A stretch of DNA of 64,000 nucleotides from Xylona heveae TC161 (taxonomy: Eukaryota; Ascomycota; Xylonomycetes; Xylonales; Xylonaceae), in the NCBI RefSeq assembly GCF_001619985.1, contig NW_017264201.1, forward strand, positions 248,001 through 312,000, read 5' to 3'. This document shows, one piece after another, positions 1 through 11,780 of this stretch. The notes under the pieces are model-generated. The model was not told the origin of the DNA. It saw only the letters and a program-made list of their open reading frames with translations, and searched no databases. Each line of letters starts with the position of its first letter. Within the stretch, counting starts at the first letter, position 1. The position numbers and the translations under genes were made by a program.

Positions 1-1595
1 ATCATCACAATCGCCAGCTGCGTACGGCACCGCATTGATCCTATATCCTCCCACTGCATGAAGTTGACCAAATGCAACAGGCGATTGCGAACCTCTCGGA
101 CGGGTATCAAAACAGTTTGGTATGGCTTCAAATGCAGTCCAATATATATCTTCCATGACCCGGCCCGCTCATAACACAGTCATAGGCTTCGAACATGAAT
201 GTCATCTTTAAGCACCTTATTCCCAAAGCATACACTTCTGAAGTGCAAACACGCATCTCCAATTCGCTGCTGGTCGGCTCTGTCATTGGTATTCTTATTC
301 TAGGCTATTGCTCGGATCGATGGTCCCGTAAAGGTGGAATGTTTTTCACGTCCGGCTTAGTCTTCATCGGCAGTCTCATGGCAACACTGGTCTTCCAGGT
401 GAAAGGCGGTCCTCACAAGATGATGTGGTACTTGACCATTGCTCGGGGTATTGCGGGTGTTGGTGCTGGTGGAGAATATCCTACTTCTGCTGCAGCTGCT
501 CTGGAAGGCTCGAACGAGGTGAGAACGCCAATTAGCTTTGAGGCACCGAGAATATGATCGTTGACAATTGTTAGCATTTTGATCGCAAGCGTGGCCCCAT
601 TCAGGTCATGATGTCGACCTTTACCGCGACGTTCGCTGGACCACTATGCACATTCATCTATCTGATGACGATCATGGCTACTGGAAATAATCTCTCGGTC
701 GCGTACCACGCCATGTATGGATTTGCAACCTGCTTGCCTGTCATCATTCTGATTCTGCGGATCCGCATGGGCGATGCCCTCATTTTCAAGAAGAGCAACT
801 TCAAGCACGAGCGTGTGCCCTACTGGCTCGTCATCAAAAAATATTGGCTTCGGCTCCTGGGCACCAGCAGCGCCTTCTTCCTTTACGACTTTATCAACTT
901 GTGAGCATCCCTCCCTTGTCGTTGTTGGTTTTCTTGCGTTCGCCCATGGGTGAACTAACGTCTTTACTCTTCTCTCCAGTCCGAACTCCATCATGAGCGG
1001 GACAATTGTCAACAAGGTGGTTCCCTCGCACAATATCAAAACAGTGGCCATTTGGCAATTCATTCTCAACGTACTGCCTGTGCCCGGTGTGATTGTCGGC
1101 GCATACCTGACCAACAAGATTGGCCGTCGCTGGACCGGTATCATTGGGTTCTTGGGCTACGTTGTGTTTGGCTTCATCGTGGGAGGTGCTTACAAGCCCT
1201 TGACTGAGAGATCCATTCCTGCCTTCATTGTCCTCTACGGCCTGATGCAATGTATGGGTCATCTGGGTCCTGGCGCAACCATTGGACTCATGTCTGTCGA
1301 GAGCTATCCCACCGCCGTCCGCGGCATGGGCTACGGTATCTCTGCAGCCTTTGGCAAAGCCGGTGCCGCCGTGGGCACACAGGTCTTTTTGCCTATCGAA
1401 GACAGTGCTGGACAAGCCGCCACCTTCTTTGTGGCCGGCGGTATCGGCATTGTCGGTGCGCTCATCTACTATTTCATTCCCGAGGGCAAGAACATGGACT
1501 TGGAGCAGGAAGATGCCAAATTTGTTGAGTACTTGCGATCCAATGGATGGCAAGGAAAGCTCAGCACCGTCGAGTATGTGGAAGAGGGATCGTGA
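1..1595 (+). CDS. git1: GIT1-like MFS permease (glycerophosphodiester/phosphate), 5' end missing
   Basis: Plasma-membrane proton symporter of the major facilitator superfamily. The closest family I recognise is yeast Git1, which imports glycerophosphoinositol/glycerophosphocholine and is related to Pho84. Proposed exons are 1..21, 81..119, 186..518, 575..900 and 980..1595. They join in phase and give 444 residues to the stop at 1593-1595. Seen in the sequence: the SDGYQNSL motif of the first membrane helix (exon 2), an ARGxxGVGAGGEYPTS motif ending exon 3, a YDFINFPNSI segment spanning the exon 4/5 junction, and a C-terminal YLRSNGWQGKL that matches the Git1 tail. The two short leading exons are inferred from frame continuity and splice consensus. 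The N-terminus lies off the left edge. Substrate is inferred from family only; inorganic phosphate is the main alternative. Confidence 0.82.
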
Positions 1596-2904
1596 ATATA
1601 TCAACATGAGATGTTACGGGTAATGAATGATGCATCAAATAAACAGACACCATATAGACCATTAATAGACATAGACTTTAGATAGTAAGAATGACGAATA
1701 GAATGAATAAGCATGGCCAACGTTACTTGGGTATTTTTTGGGTTCAGAGAAATCACAAGTCAGCCCCGTCGAGAATCGATCAGTCATGCTTTGCTTTCTT
1801 CTGTTGTTTGAAATTATATTATATTATTCACAGCTGGCATGGGTCAGTAGGCATGATTGCTGTTTCTGATGCACGTGGTGGGAAAACCATTACCAGCTGA
1901 CAATAAAGTACGAGTACGGACGAAAAGGCGTACTCTAGCAGAGTCAGCGGAGTTGGTCCCTGCTATCCATGCGGACTCATCGTCAGCAGCACAAAAAAAA
2001 AACGTTTTGCCCATGTCCTTGCTGGCTGGGAGGTTTACTGATGACCATTTTAGCGGGGAGCCGGACTTCTGGTGGCTGACATGGGTTGAGACGCTGTGGA
2101 GTGGATACGACATCTGTACTGAGACCTGTTCGCCTGTCTGATTTGAGCTTCAGCAACAGGTACCACTACTTTCACTTTTGCTCTTGTTTTGTTCGGCGGC
2201 CAGCTCTACAGACGGTATCGCCTCCATGTGCTGAGATCTCCACGCTATCTTGCATATTTTCCGCGTAGGAAGAGGCGTGTTCGCAGTAGAATAGAGCACA
2301 AGATGCACGCATGCGTGTCCCTGGATGTCTCCGAGACTGGGAGAATTCACCCCCAAGAAACAAACAGGATAGACAAGACAGTAACCAATCAATTACAAAA
2401 GTCTATTCAGAGCTGACAGGTTAGAAGAGAGAACTTGTTTAGACCATTATTGTCATTTTGTCTCCAATTGTTCTATTTTCCTCCCTCATTGCCATCAAAC
2501 CTTGTGCCCAGCAAAGTGTGTGAAACCACAACCACCTTCTGCCCGCCCCATACCGCACAGTAGCAAGCCGTCAGTTCGGAGCGAATCCACAATTTCTCCA
2601 TGAGAGATCCACTCTGACGATAGTCCTCCCAATCGGTCTTGTTTGTCTTCCACTCTTTCTTTGTACACGATCATCCATCAACACGGGCCGAAGGGCGAGG
2701 GGCCTTGATTGTTGCCAGCGGTCAGTCAGTCAGCCAGCCAGCCAGCCAGCCTTTGCAGCAGTCGGAGCCACTCACATAACCACCACAGCTCACACGCACG
2801 TTGTGTGCGGTATCCTTGCCCCCCAATCACAACCACCGGCCCACTGATCCCCGGAACCAACGTCACTGGACCCCTCTGGGCCACCATTACTCGCCTATCG
2901 CTGC
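1596..2904. other. Intergenic spacer between the two transporters
   Basis: No coding region is supported here. ORFs across the spacer are short and lack fungal coding character. It includes a run of As near 1990 and a CAGT/CAGC tetranucleotide array at 2721-2751. The right part probably carries the promoter and 5' leader of the sugar transporter. Confidence 0.6.
2721..2751. repeat. CAGT/CAGC tetranucleotide array
   Basis: Short tandem array that starts as CAGT units and continues as about five CAGC/CCAG units. It is a simple microsatellite in the upstream region of the sugar transporter. Confidence 0.85.
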
Positions 2905-5529
2905 ATGCCCGGCACTGCAAGTGTCAGGCAAAGGAAGTTGAGATAGTAGTCTGAAAGAGACTGCAAGGAAAAGAGCAGAAAATAAATAAAAAAATTTCCT
3001 AGAGAGACGAGGCTGCTCTTTCTCAGCCCAGCCCACCATCACAATTCCTCCTCCGCCTTCTTCCGCTTCATCGCGCCGGCCCGCTAGTATTCCACTTCGC
3101 ACCTTGTCCAACTCGTCCCGCCTGGTGCATTATCCGCCGGAGTCGCCCTCGACACCCGGGTCCACTTCTGAGAAGCGACATCATCGACATCATCGTCGCT
3201 ATCTCTCGCGACACTCCTCCGACTCTGAGGGTTCGGATTTTTCTCTGTGGAGTGACACTGGTGACCTCGCTGAGCAGATTGCCGACGAGGAGGATCCGCT
3301 TCAAATCAAACTTCGAGAAGAATCCTTTGACCAGGATCGTTTTGGCACTGGCACGGGCACTGGCACTTCGACTCCGCGTGCCCGCCGTCCAAAGCGCGTC
3401 CACTATCAACTCCACCAACAGCAGCAAGAGCGACTCGAGCAGCTTGCTGCCAGCAGAAGAGGTCAGCGTGGAGTCGATAAGGAGGCGATTGAGATTCCGC
3501 GCCCTGCGCCTCGTCACATTTCCATTGTCGAGAAGGCCATCGCCATCATCATGACGGGCAACATTTCTTCGAGCCGGATGCACGGCTTGACCGGCAAGCC
3601 GCTCATGTACGTTCTCACAATCTTTGGCATGTGGACTCTTGGGCCCATGGACTGACCCCGACCAGTTACTTTACGAGTGTATTTGTATCATTAGGCGTTT
3701 TCCTTTTTGGATATGATCAGGGTGTCATGTCGGGCATTATCACGTAGGTTTTCCTCGATGCTATCTCCGGTTACAAGGATTTTCACGGTGAATACAAACT
3801 TACTGACCAATGGCAGTGGCCCTTACTTTAAAGACTATTTTAACCAGCCAACTCGCGCAGAGATTGGTACCATGGTGGCCATCCTCGAAGTGGGCGCCTT
3901 TGTTGCTTCGTTGTCGGTAGGACGAATTGGCGATTTGATAGGCCGCCGAAAGACCATTCTCTATGGCTCCATTGTCTTTTTCATCGGCGGTGCACTGCAG
4001 ACTTGTGCCACCGGCATGCCCATGATGTATATCGGCCGTGTGATTGCCGGTCTGGGTGTCGGCGCCCTGTCAACCATTGTGCCCGTATATCAGTCGGAGA
4101 TTTCTCCCCCGCACAATCGTGGCAAACTCGCCTGCATCGAATTTTCAGGCAACATTTGTGGTTATGCGGCCAGTGTGTGGGTAGACTACTTTTGCAGCTA
4201 TATCCAAAATGATTTCGCCTGGCGTGTGCCATTGCTTTTGCAGTGTTTCATGGGCGCTCTGCTTGGTCTTGGAAGCTTGATTATTTGCGAGTCACCGAGG
4301 TAAGTCGCAATATGCCCCTTTCCCCCAAAAATGACAAGTTTATTCTAGGGGGGAAAAGCCAATGGTCTAATCAATTGATATCATAGATGGCTATTGGATA
4401 ATGACCACGACGAGGAAGGCATTGTTGTCATTGCGAATTTATATGGCAAGGGCGACATCCACAACCCCAAAGCACGGGACGAATATCGCGAAATCAAAAT
4501 GGATGTGCTGCTGCAGCGGCAGGAGGGCGAGCGGTCTTACCGAGACATGTTCAGGCGATACTACAAGCGGGTCTTTATCGCCATGTCCGCTCAATCGTTT
4601 GCTCAGCTGAACGGTATCAACGTTATCTCGTACTATGCGCCTCTCGTCTTTGAGTCTGCCGGCTGGGTTGGCCGTGACGCTATTTTGATGACTGGCGTCA
4701 ACGGACTTACGTATCTGCTTTCGACCGTTCCACCGTGGTATCTCGTGGACCGCTGGGGTCGCCGTGTCATTTTGCTGTCTGGCGCGGTCGCCATGGTGCT
4801 CTCGTTATCCGCCATTTCCTACTTTATCTACATTGACATTCACTACACACCCACACTGGTCGTCGTCTTTGTCATGATATACAATGCTGCTTTTGGCGCC
4901 TCGTGGGGTCCTATTCCATGGTTATATCCGCCAGAAATTCTGCCGTTGAGCATCCGCGCCAAGGGCGCCAGCTTGAGCACTGCCGCCAACTGGGCGTTTA
5001 ACTGGCTGGTCGGCGAGCTTACGCCAATTTTGCAAGAATGGATCAAGTGGCGGTTGTACCTCGTGCATGCGTTCTTTTGCGCCGTTAGTTTCATTGTTGG
5101 TACGTTTTCCCTCCTACCTACTTCCACTCTTTTGATACAATCTCGTCCTAACTGATCTCAGTCTACTTTATCTACCCCGAAACCAGTGGTGTTCGCCTCG
5201 AGGATATGAGTCAGCTCTTTGGTGATGCGACTACGGCCATGCCTACGCCATCCACTCACGCTGAGCGCGAGTCTCTCGTTGGCATGGGCTCTCCTGTACC
5301 ATCACTCGATATTCGCCGTGCTCCTGGAGTTAATGCTGCGATTCCTGGTCTGGACATTAACCCGCCGGCTGTCTCGGTTGAGAACGGCAAGCCGCAATTA
5401 CCGAGTCGAGACGACGGAAGAGGCGAAGGCGTCGGCGGCTGGATCTCCAAGATGGTGAAGCGGACCAAGGGAGGAAACGGAAGCTCTAGCGAGGGCAGTT
5501 ATCGCCGCCTCGGACAGGACGAAGACTAG
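2905..5529 (+). CDS. MFS sugar transporter with long cytosolic N-terminal extension
   Basis: Plasma-membrane sugar/H+ symporter of the MFS sugar-porter family. Exons: 2905..2920 (tentative), 3027..3606, 3666..3743, 3817..4299, 4387..5099, 5162..5529, in phase for 745 residues. The 12-helix core begins at LGVFLFGYDQGVMSGIIT and shows GRIGDLIGRRK between helices 2 and 3, IPVYQSE-like IVPVYQSEISP, ESPRWLL, QLNGINVISYY, VDRWGRR and PWLYPPEILPLSIRAKGA, all sugar-porter signatures. About 190 residues precede the core and are rich in Ser, Arg, His and acidic residues; most transporters have 20-60. The main N-terminal exon contains no in-frame ATG, so an upstream start is required. ATG 2905 spliced through a weak donor (GTGTCA) to the acceptor at 3025-3026 keeps frame, but this is inferred. 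Substrate cannot be told; glucose or another monosaccharide is likely. Confidence 0.85.
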
Positions 5530-5946
5530 ATTCGTACTCTTGATTACCCTGGGATCAGTGTTCTTTTTAAATGTCTCATTTTCGTTGGCACATGTGAAAA
5601 TAGTTTTTTTTTTTTTTTTTTTTCTTCTTCGCCTTTCATCCAGCATCAATGACGTGTATGTTTATGATGACCAAAGAGGGGCCCCTGATTCGTCATATAG
5701 ACTGAAGACTGGGCAGAAAGTTCAAACATGTCTCTTTTCTTTCTTTCCTTATTGCAAGAGATGGCAGGATAGACACGATAGGTACGATAGGTACGAAACA
5801 TTTTTCAAGATTAGCTGGACCCGTGTGGCAAGCAGAAGAAACGGAGTTACTTGTAATACCGCTCATATCTAAGGTACAAGGTACATGCTGTATGATGTAT
5901 CATCATTTCGTTTTAGGTCATTTTATTTTTTTCTTCTTTTATATGT

Positions 5947-6004
5947 CATATTATTTATTACCATATCATGATTATCATATTATTTATTACCTTATCATGA
6001 TTAT
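5947..6004. repeat. 29-bp tandem duplication, two copies
   Basis: Copies at 5947-5975 and 5976-6004 begin CATATTATTTATTACC and differ at one base. They lie directly head to tail in AT-rich sequence. Confidence 0.85.
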
Positions 6005-6936
6005 CAACATGTTTCATTTATACCATTTCATTCAAGATTGGTGATTTTTGTACGTATTTGTATTTGTATTTGTTGTATTCATATTTTTATTTGTATTGAA
6101 TCAAGCTTTTTTTTTTTTTTTTTTTTCCTTTTTGATTTGTTTATTGACTGCTATATTTTGCTTTTGATTTAAGAAACACAACTTACTTTTCTATGTATTC
6201 TAGAGTATAATTCTCTTGGTGTGTTCAATTTGTAGAGTACAATCAAAACTGTGATCATTCACAATCGAGCCACGTTGACACTTGACAATATGTAAATGTG
6301 AAAAAAGTTCGAATTTCGAGCCCTTGCGTTTGCGTTGCACTGGTTGTGGCCCTTGGTTGGGACCCTTGGTTGAACCTGGGACCCTGCGGTCTCCTTACTC
6401 CGTACTCGTCCTGTCGTCCCTGTCGTTCGTGTACTACGTACGCAAAGTCGCGTACTCGTAGGAGTAAGCTACTTTGTCCTCCGTAGACCTGAAAGTGAGA
6501 GTAGAGTACGAAGTAAATTTACGAGAACCGTCGAACCAAGGGGCAACGGGCGAGGGAGGCGGCCATTTGGGGGGACCTCAGGGTTTCGTGTGGGGTGGAC
6601 AGCAGGACAGAGTCGCAGACCAGAGACCAGTTCAAACCTGTAGTGTAGTCTGTAGTGTAGTGTAGTGTAGTGTACGCTTTGTACTGCAACGCCGTAGCTT
6701 CGTACACTAACGCTAGGTACCTTAACCTGCTAAGGGACCAAGGACCCTCCACCTGCCAGCTAAAAAAGGTACGAGGTACAGAGCGAGGTACACGACCGAG
6801 ATACGTAGCCTGACCGAACCGCCATCTCCAGGGATAAACGAACGAGGGAACGGAACATAAACGTTGTCGCGTTTGCGTTTGCGTTTCAGGAGAACAAAGA
6901 CTGTCGAGTCACTACAACATTCGTTTTTTTTTGTCA

Positions 6937-7190
6937 ATCAAAGACAAAGACACTCCATCCTCTTTTTCTTTTGATTTTATTTCAGCTCAGCTAGATTCAA
7001 GCTGGGCGAGAGCTGGATAGCTTTGAGCAGCTTGAGATTGTCAAACAAAGACAACGACAACGACAACGACAACGCATCTCTTTTTCTAAGATTCTCCTTG
7101 AGACGAATTGAAGCTGGGCGAGAGCTGGAAAGCTTGTACGGCTTGAACAGCGTGCAGACCCGAAGTTGAAGTCGAGGTTGAAGTTGTGGT
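6937..7190. repeat. Imperfect tandem duplication of about 110 bp
   Basis: Two units share the order CAAAGACAA..., CTCTTTTTCT, then AAGCTGGGCGAGAGCTGG (6999-7016 and 7111-7128), then a GCTTGA-type ending. The second copy has gained an expanded ACGACA run at about 7050-7073. The copies are diverged outside the shared blocks. Confidence 0.65.
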
Positions 7191-7833
7191 TAAAGGATAG
7201 ACTCGGACAGGGTGGTCTTACCGGCTGACAGGCTGAGAAGAGGGCGTGGAAACACTTAAGGCTCTAACCAAACATCTTACCGTGCTGTTTTCCTTCGAAC
7301 AACGCATGGTACATTCCGCCACCACTGCTGCTGCTCCTGCTTCGAAAACGCTTAAAAGAAGGCAGGTTGACGAGTTGACGAGTTTACTGCACTGTCGGAC
7401 AGGCGTGAGAGAGTAACTTGTCTGCTTTACGATCAAACGCTTGAAGGCCAAGATACTACAATTCCCGGGAATCTGAGCATTCGAGGATAGGGCTTCGACG
7501 TTTAGAATTTGGTGGTTCGAATCAAAGGACAGGTCACTAGAAGGGAAGACTGGGAATCGGCCCGCAACGGAGGAGTCACTTTTGAACGGAAACGATTCCA
7601 CGGCAAAGGGACGAACGGAATCAGATTAAAAGGACAGATTATCGATGAATTGAGGGATCGACATCACAGCGGAACCAGAATAGACGAATCACAATTTCGA
7701 GATTTGGACGAAACGGACGGATTGAAATACAATATTAAGACTCGGACGAGCGGACAGACCGAAATACCAAACCCGGACGAACGAAATAACACCATTGAAA
7801 TAACCAATTCGGACAAAAACAATAATCACCGCC

Positions 7834-10402
7834 ATGGCAAGCCTAGCTACTGGCGCGGACCTCAATGGTCATGATGTGCGCCGGAGAAATGTCCCCGAGT
7901 TGAAGCACAATGGCCATGCTTTGCAGGAGACCGAGGTGGATGATAAAAAGGCAAAGGGCAAGTCCAATGCTCAGTGGCAGGTGAGTTCATCGGCGTCTGA
8001 TTTTCAAGTCTAGCGCTTGAGGAGGGCGACAATGGTGGTTTTGCGTGGAATTGACGATTAACAACTATATAGTCAATCCTCCGGACTCTTGACGAATATG
8101 AATTTATCATTGCTCCAATCATCTTCACGCTCCTCTCTTTTTTCACCCGTATGTACAAGATTAGCCAGTCTAACATTGTCACCTGGGACGAGGCTCAGTA
8201 AGTCTTTTATCATATGTGTATCGGCAACATGATCCAAGTCTGACAGAGTCATAGTTTTGGAAAGTTCGGCTCTCACTACCTGAAACGAGAATTCTACTTT
8301 GATGTGCACCCTCCGCTTGGAAAGATGCTTGTTGGTTTGTCTGGATACATGGCTGGTTACAATGGCTCTTTTGAGTTCAAATCTGGTGATACCTACCCTG
8401 AGGAGGTGAACTATGCCTTTATGCGCATTTTCAATGCGACATTTGGCGCGCTCTGCGTGCCAGTGGCGTACTTTACTGCTCGTGAACTCGATTTGAAGAG
8501 GGCTGCTGTCTGGTTGGTGACGCTCATGGTGCTCTTTGAGAACTCGTATGCCACCATTAGCCGATTCATCCTCCTCGATTCTATGCTTCTCTTCTTTACG
8601 TTTACGACTGTGCTTTGCTGGGCCCGTTTCCACAAGCTCCAGAAGCAGAGCTTCTCCATCGAGTGGTGGACTTGGCTCTGCCTGACTGGTTTTTCCATTG
8701 GCTGCGTCTGCAGTGTCAAATGGGTTGGACTTTTCTGCACTGCCTTGGTCGGACTGTACACGGTCGAGGATCTATGGACCAAATTTGGCGACGTCAAGAT
8801 GCCAAAGGTGAGAACTCATATCCAGATTGGAAACCATATCAGAGCTAATTGATGTTAGGTTGAACTTGCTTCTCATTTGTTTGCTCGTGTTATCGGCCTC
8901 ATTGTCATTCCTACGCTTGTTTACATGTTCTCTTTCTGGGTCCATTTCCTCATTCTGGAGAACAGCGGTCCTGGTGACGCTCAAATGAGCTCATTATTCC
9001 AGGCAAACCTCAAGGGAACCGACGTTGGCAAGGACAGCCCGCTTGAGATTGCCATTGGATCCCGCGCGACGTTGAAGAATATGGGTTACGGTGGTGGATT
9101 GCTCCACTCTCACGTTCAGACTTTTCCCGAAGGTTCCCAGCAGCAGCAAGTTACTTGCTACCACCACAAGGATGCCAACAATGACTGGTTCTTTTATCCG
9201 AACCGGTTCGAGCAAGACTACGACCCAGAGAGGCCGCTTCGATTCATTGCCGACGGCGATACTATTCGACTTATCCACGCACAGACGGGCCGTAATCTCC
9301 ACTCGCATCAGATTGCCGCTCCCGAGACCAAGGCGGATTACGAAGTGTCCGGTTATGGAAACTTGACCATTGGCGACGACAAGGATCACTGGACAATTGA
9401 GGTTGTCGATGACGCTGCTTCGAGTGACCGGTCTAGAATCCGGACATTGACGACCTCGTTTCGTCTCAAGCATAATGCTCTTAACTGCTACCTGCGTGCC
9501 GGCAATGTCAATCTCCCACAATGGGGTTTCAAGCAGATTGAGACTACCTGCGTCAGGGAGAACAAGCCGCGTGATGTCTATACTCATTGGAACGTGGAAA
9601 GCCACTGGAACGAGAGATGTATGTATATCTTGGTCTTCTAGTGTTTCCTTCGAATCCAGCTGACTTTTTGCAGTGCCCGACGGTGACCCAGGATCATACA
9701 AGTCTCCATTTTTGCGGGACTTTATGCACCTCAACGTGGCCATGATGACGTCGAACAATGCCCTCGTTCCCGATCCCGACAAGCAGGACGACCTCGCCTC
9801 CATGTTTTGGCAGTGGCCCATTTTGCACGTCGGTCTCCGCATGTGCAGCTGGGATGACGGCGGTAGGTCTAGTCCAATCACCCTTCATTGTCCAAATTTA
9901 GTTATACTGATCATCAATAGTCGTCAAGTACTTCCTCCTGGGCAACCCAGTCGTGTACTGGGGCTCGACCGCAGCGCTTGGCGCCGTCGGCCTTGTCGTG
10001 GCATGGTACCTTCTCCGGTGGCAGCGCGGCTTCGAGGAGCTCAAACCCGCTGAAATTGACCGCATCCACTACTCGGGCCTGTACCCGCTGGCCGGCTGGG
10101 CGCTGCACTACCTCCCCTTTGTCGCCATGGCCCGTGTCACCTATGTCCACCACTACTACCCGGCTCTGTACTTTGCCATTCTCTGCTTTGGCTTCTTTGT
10201 CGACCACGTCACGCGTCGGTCGCTCCTCCCGTCGTCCAACAAGGCGCTCAACACGTATGCCTACTGGGCGACGTATCTGGCCTTGTACGTCCTCGTCATT
10301 GGCCTTTTCGCGCTCTTTTCTCCTATTAGCTTCGGCATGAAGGGGCCCAGTAGTCAGTGGAGATATCTCAAGTGGTTTGATAGCTGGCGGATTACTGATT
10401 GA
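7834..10402 (+). CDS. pmt2: Dolichyl-phosphate-mannose protein O-mannosyltransferase, PMT2 class
   Basis: ER-membrane enzyme that transfers mannose from dolichyl-phosphate-mannose to Ser/Thr of secretory proteins, the first step of fungal O-glycosylation needed for cell-wall integrity. It corresponds to PmtA of Aspergillus nidulans. Exons 7834..7980, 8073..8197, 8255..8807, 8859..9618, 9674..9862, 9921..10402 join in phase for 751 residues. Seen: the catalytic first luminal loop [19 protein letters not shown] followed by [10 protein letters not shown], multiple membrane helices, then a luminal MIR-repeat region with [26 protein letters not shown] and WGFKQIE, and a C-terminal helix bundle with [12 protein letters not shown]. 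The start ATG lies in a good context (CACCGCCATGG). The PMT2 rather than PMT1/PMT4 assignment rests on the loop and MIR wording as I recall it. Downstream and upstream spacers are unusually repeat-rich. Confidence 0.95.
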
Positions 10403-10959
10403 TTCTTTTGTCCCATTTCTCCCTTTTGTCCTACTCCTCTATTGCCATCTTCTTCACTGCTGTCCTATTTCTTTCCTTCTTCCCTTCTGGCCTATTTCCT
10501 CTATTATCACCTTACTTCGCCTATTACCGTCCTACTTCTTTTTACCCTCTCGTTTCTACTTTCTTGTTCTTTCCCTTTTTGAGCCTAATAAAAAAATCCA
10601 ATTTCCTTTTTTTGGCCTATCTTAGTTTGCGGTTTGCATGCTCCTTGGCTCTCGCTGCTCTGCTTTTGCAAGTCGGTGCATGTCATGTGCATGTGTATGT
10701 TTAAAATGGAGGTTTCAATCTACAGAATCCAGACTAGTTCGAGTTCTAATTCTACTTCGAGTCTTAACTATCGTCCCAGTTCTACTTTTAGTTCGAATCC
10801 TATTTTTGGTCCTGATTTTCATCGTGTTTATAAAGTTTTGGTTTGTCAAGAACGTAAGTAGTAGCCTATTAATTATATGGTAATAATGTCATTCTCATTG
10901 TCATTGTCATTGTCATTAAGTCCTAGTGTTATAAATGCAAGTACGGATACTTTTCATGT

Positions 10960-11330
10960 CGTGTCTTTGCTTGAGATTTTTTTTTTTTTTCTCCCTTTGG
11001 GAGTATTGCCTCCTAGATCTATTGCCTCCTTTGGGAGTATTCCCTTATTTGAGAGTACTCCCTCCTTTGGAGGTATTGCCTCGTTTAGATATACATTATC
11101 TTGCCTTGTCGTGGTTGGGACATGCTTGTCTTTACTCGAGATTTATTCCCTTGTAGATCTATTTTCATTTCCCTCCTAGATATTTTCTCTCCTTTAGGAA
11201 TATGGCCTCTTTTAGGAACACATTGTCTCGCGGGGAGTCTATTCCCTGTTTTGGGAGTATTGTTTCCTTTAGGTAGATACCATCTTGCCTTGTCTTGGTT
11301 GGGACATACTTGTCTTGTCTGTTCTGTGAC
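10960..11330. repeat. Degenerate repeat with a unit spacing of about 184 bp
   Basis: A block beginning ATCTTGCCTTGTC occurs at 11098 and again at 11282. The two 35-base copies differ at two positions. Between and before them recur GGGAGTATT, TTTAGG and GCCTCCTTT elements, and a TTGAGATTT-type block at about 10971 recurs as TCGAGATTT at about 11136. The array is old and imperfect. Confidence 0.7.
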
Positions 11331-11480
11331 ATATAACTTATTAATTGCCACACATGTCTGACGTGAAACCTGGGTGGTTTCTATCTTTCTATACAAAGTA
11401 GCATACAAATACAAAGTAGTATACAGACCGTATTTATTCACGAGAAAGTGGGCGAGTTATACAGTTGTGCCTCTGGTCAA

Positions 11481-11735
11481 CAGGATGTATGGGATGTATA
11501 TGGGAAGTATAGGACGTATAGAACGTAGGTATACAGGATGTATAGGATGTATAGGGGATATAAGACATATATTGGATAGAAGACTCAATGATATAAGTGT
11601 AGGTAGATAGGTAGGTAGGTAGGTAGGTACGTTGGTAGTTAGCTAGTATACAGGATGTATATGGATATAGACTGTGATAAAGTAAATGAAATGTAGTATA
11701 CAAGACGTATATGGGAAGGCTGATACCAGGCAATG
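11481..11735. repeat. GGATGTATA-type minisatellite with a TAGG tetranucleotide run
   Basis: Multiple diverged copies of a roughly 9-10-base unit (AGGATGTATA, AGGACGTATA, AGAACGTAGG). A clean GTAG/TAGG run sits at 11599-11630, and later copies at about 11645 and 11697 are preceded by TAGTATACA. It lies in the 3' flank of the Rab gene. Confidence 0.75.
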
Positions 11736-11780
11736 AAATAGTATACAAGGCAAGGTCTAGACGATAGGTCCAAGACTCGA

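Larger units (their letters stand above)
5530..7833. other. Repeat-rich spacer and PMT2 promoter/leader
   Basis: No gene is supported. The left half is AT-rich with two T20 runs (5604-5623 and 6107-6126) and a tandem 29-bp duplication. The right half is purine-rich, carries an imperfect duplication of about 110 bp (6937-7190) and a GGAC-rich leader that runs into the PMT2 start codon. ORFs of 60-127 codons here look like by-products of biased composition. Confidence 0.6.
10403..11780. other. Spacer between PMT2 and Rab genes, pyrimidine-rich and repetitive
   Basis: The first 200 bases are a C/T-rich 3' flank with an AATAAAA-type signal near 10587. From 10960 to 11735 the spacer is almost entirely degenerate tandem repeats, described separately. 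No coding region is supported. Confidence 0.6.

Noticed and set aside
894-1607. 237-codon minus-strand frame opposite the GIT1-like gene
   Set aside because: Overlaps certain sense exons across an intron; no recognisable protein.
7505-7525. tRNA B-box-like GGTTCGAATC
   Set aside because: Neighbouring bases do not form a T stem and no A box lies at the right distance.
8994-9881. 295-codon minus-strand frame opposite the PMT2 gene
   Set aside because: Crosses a confident sense intron and reads as the complement of MIR-domain codons; no start context or homology.
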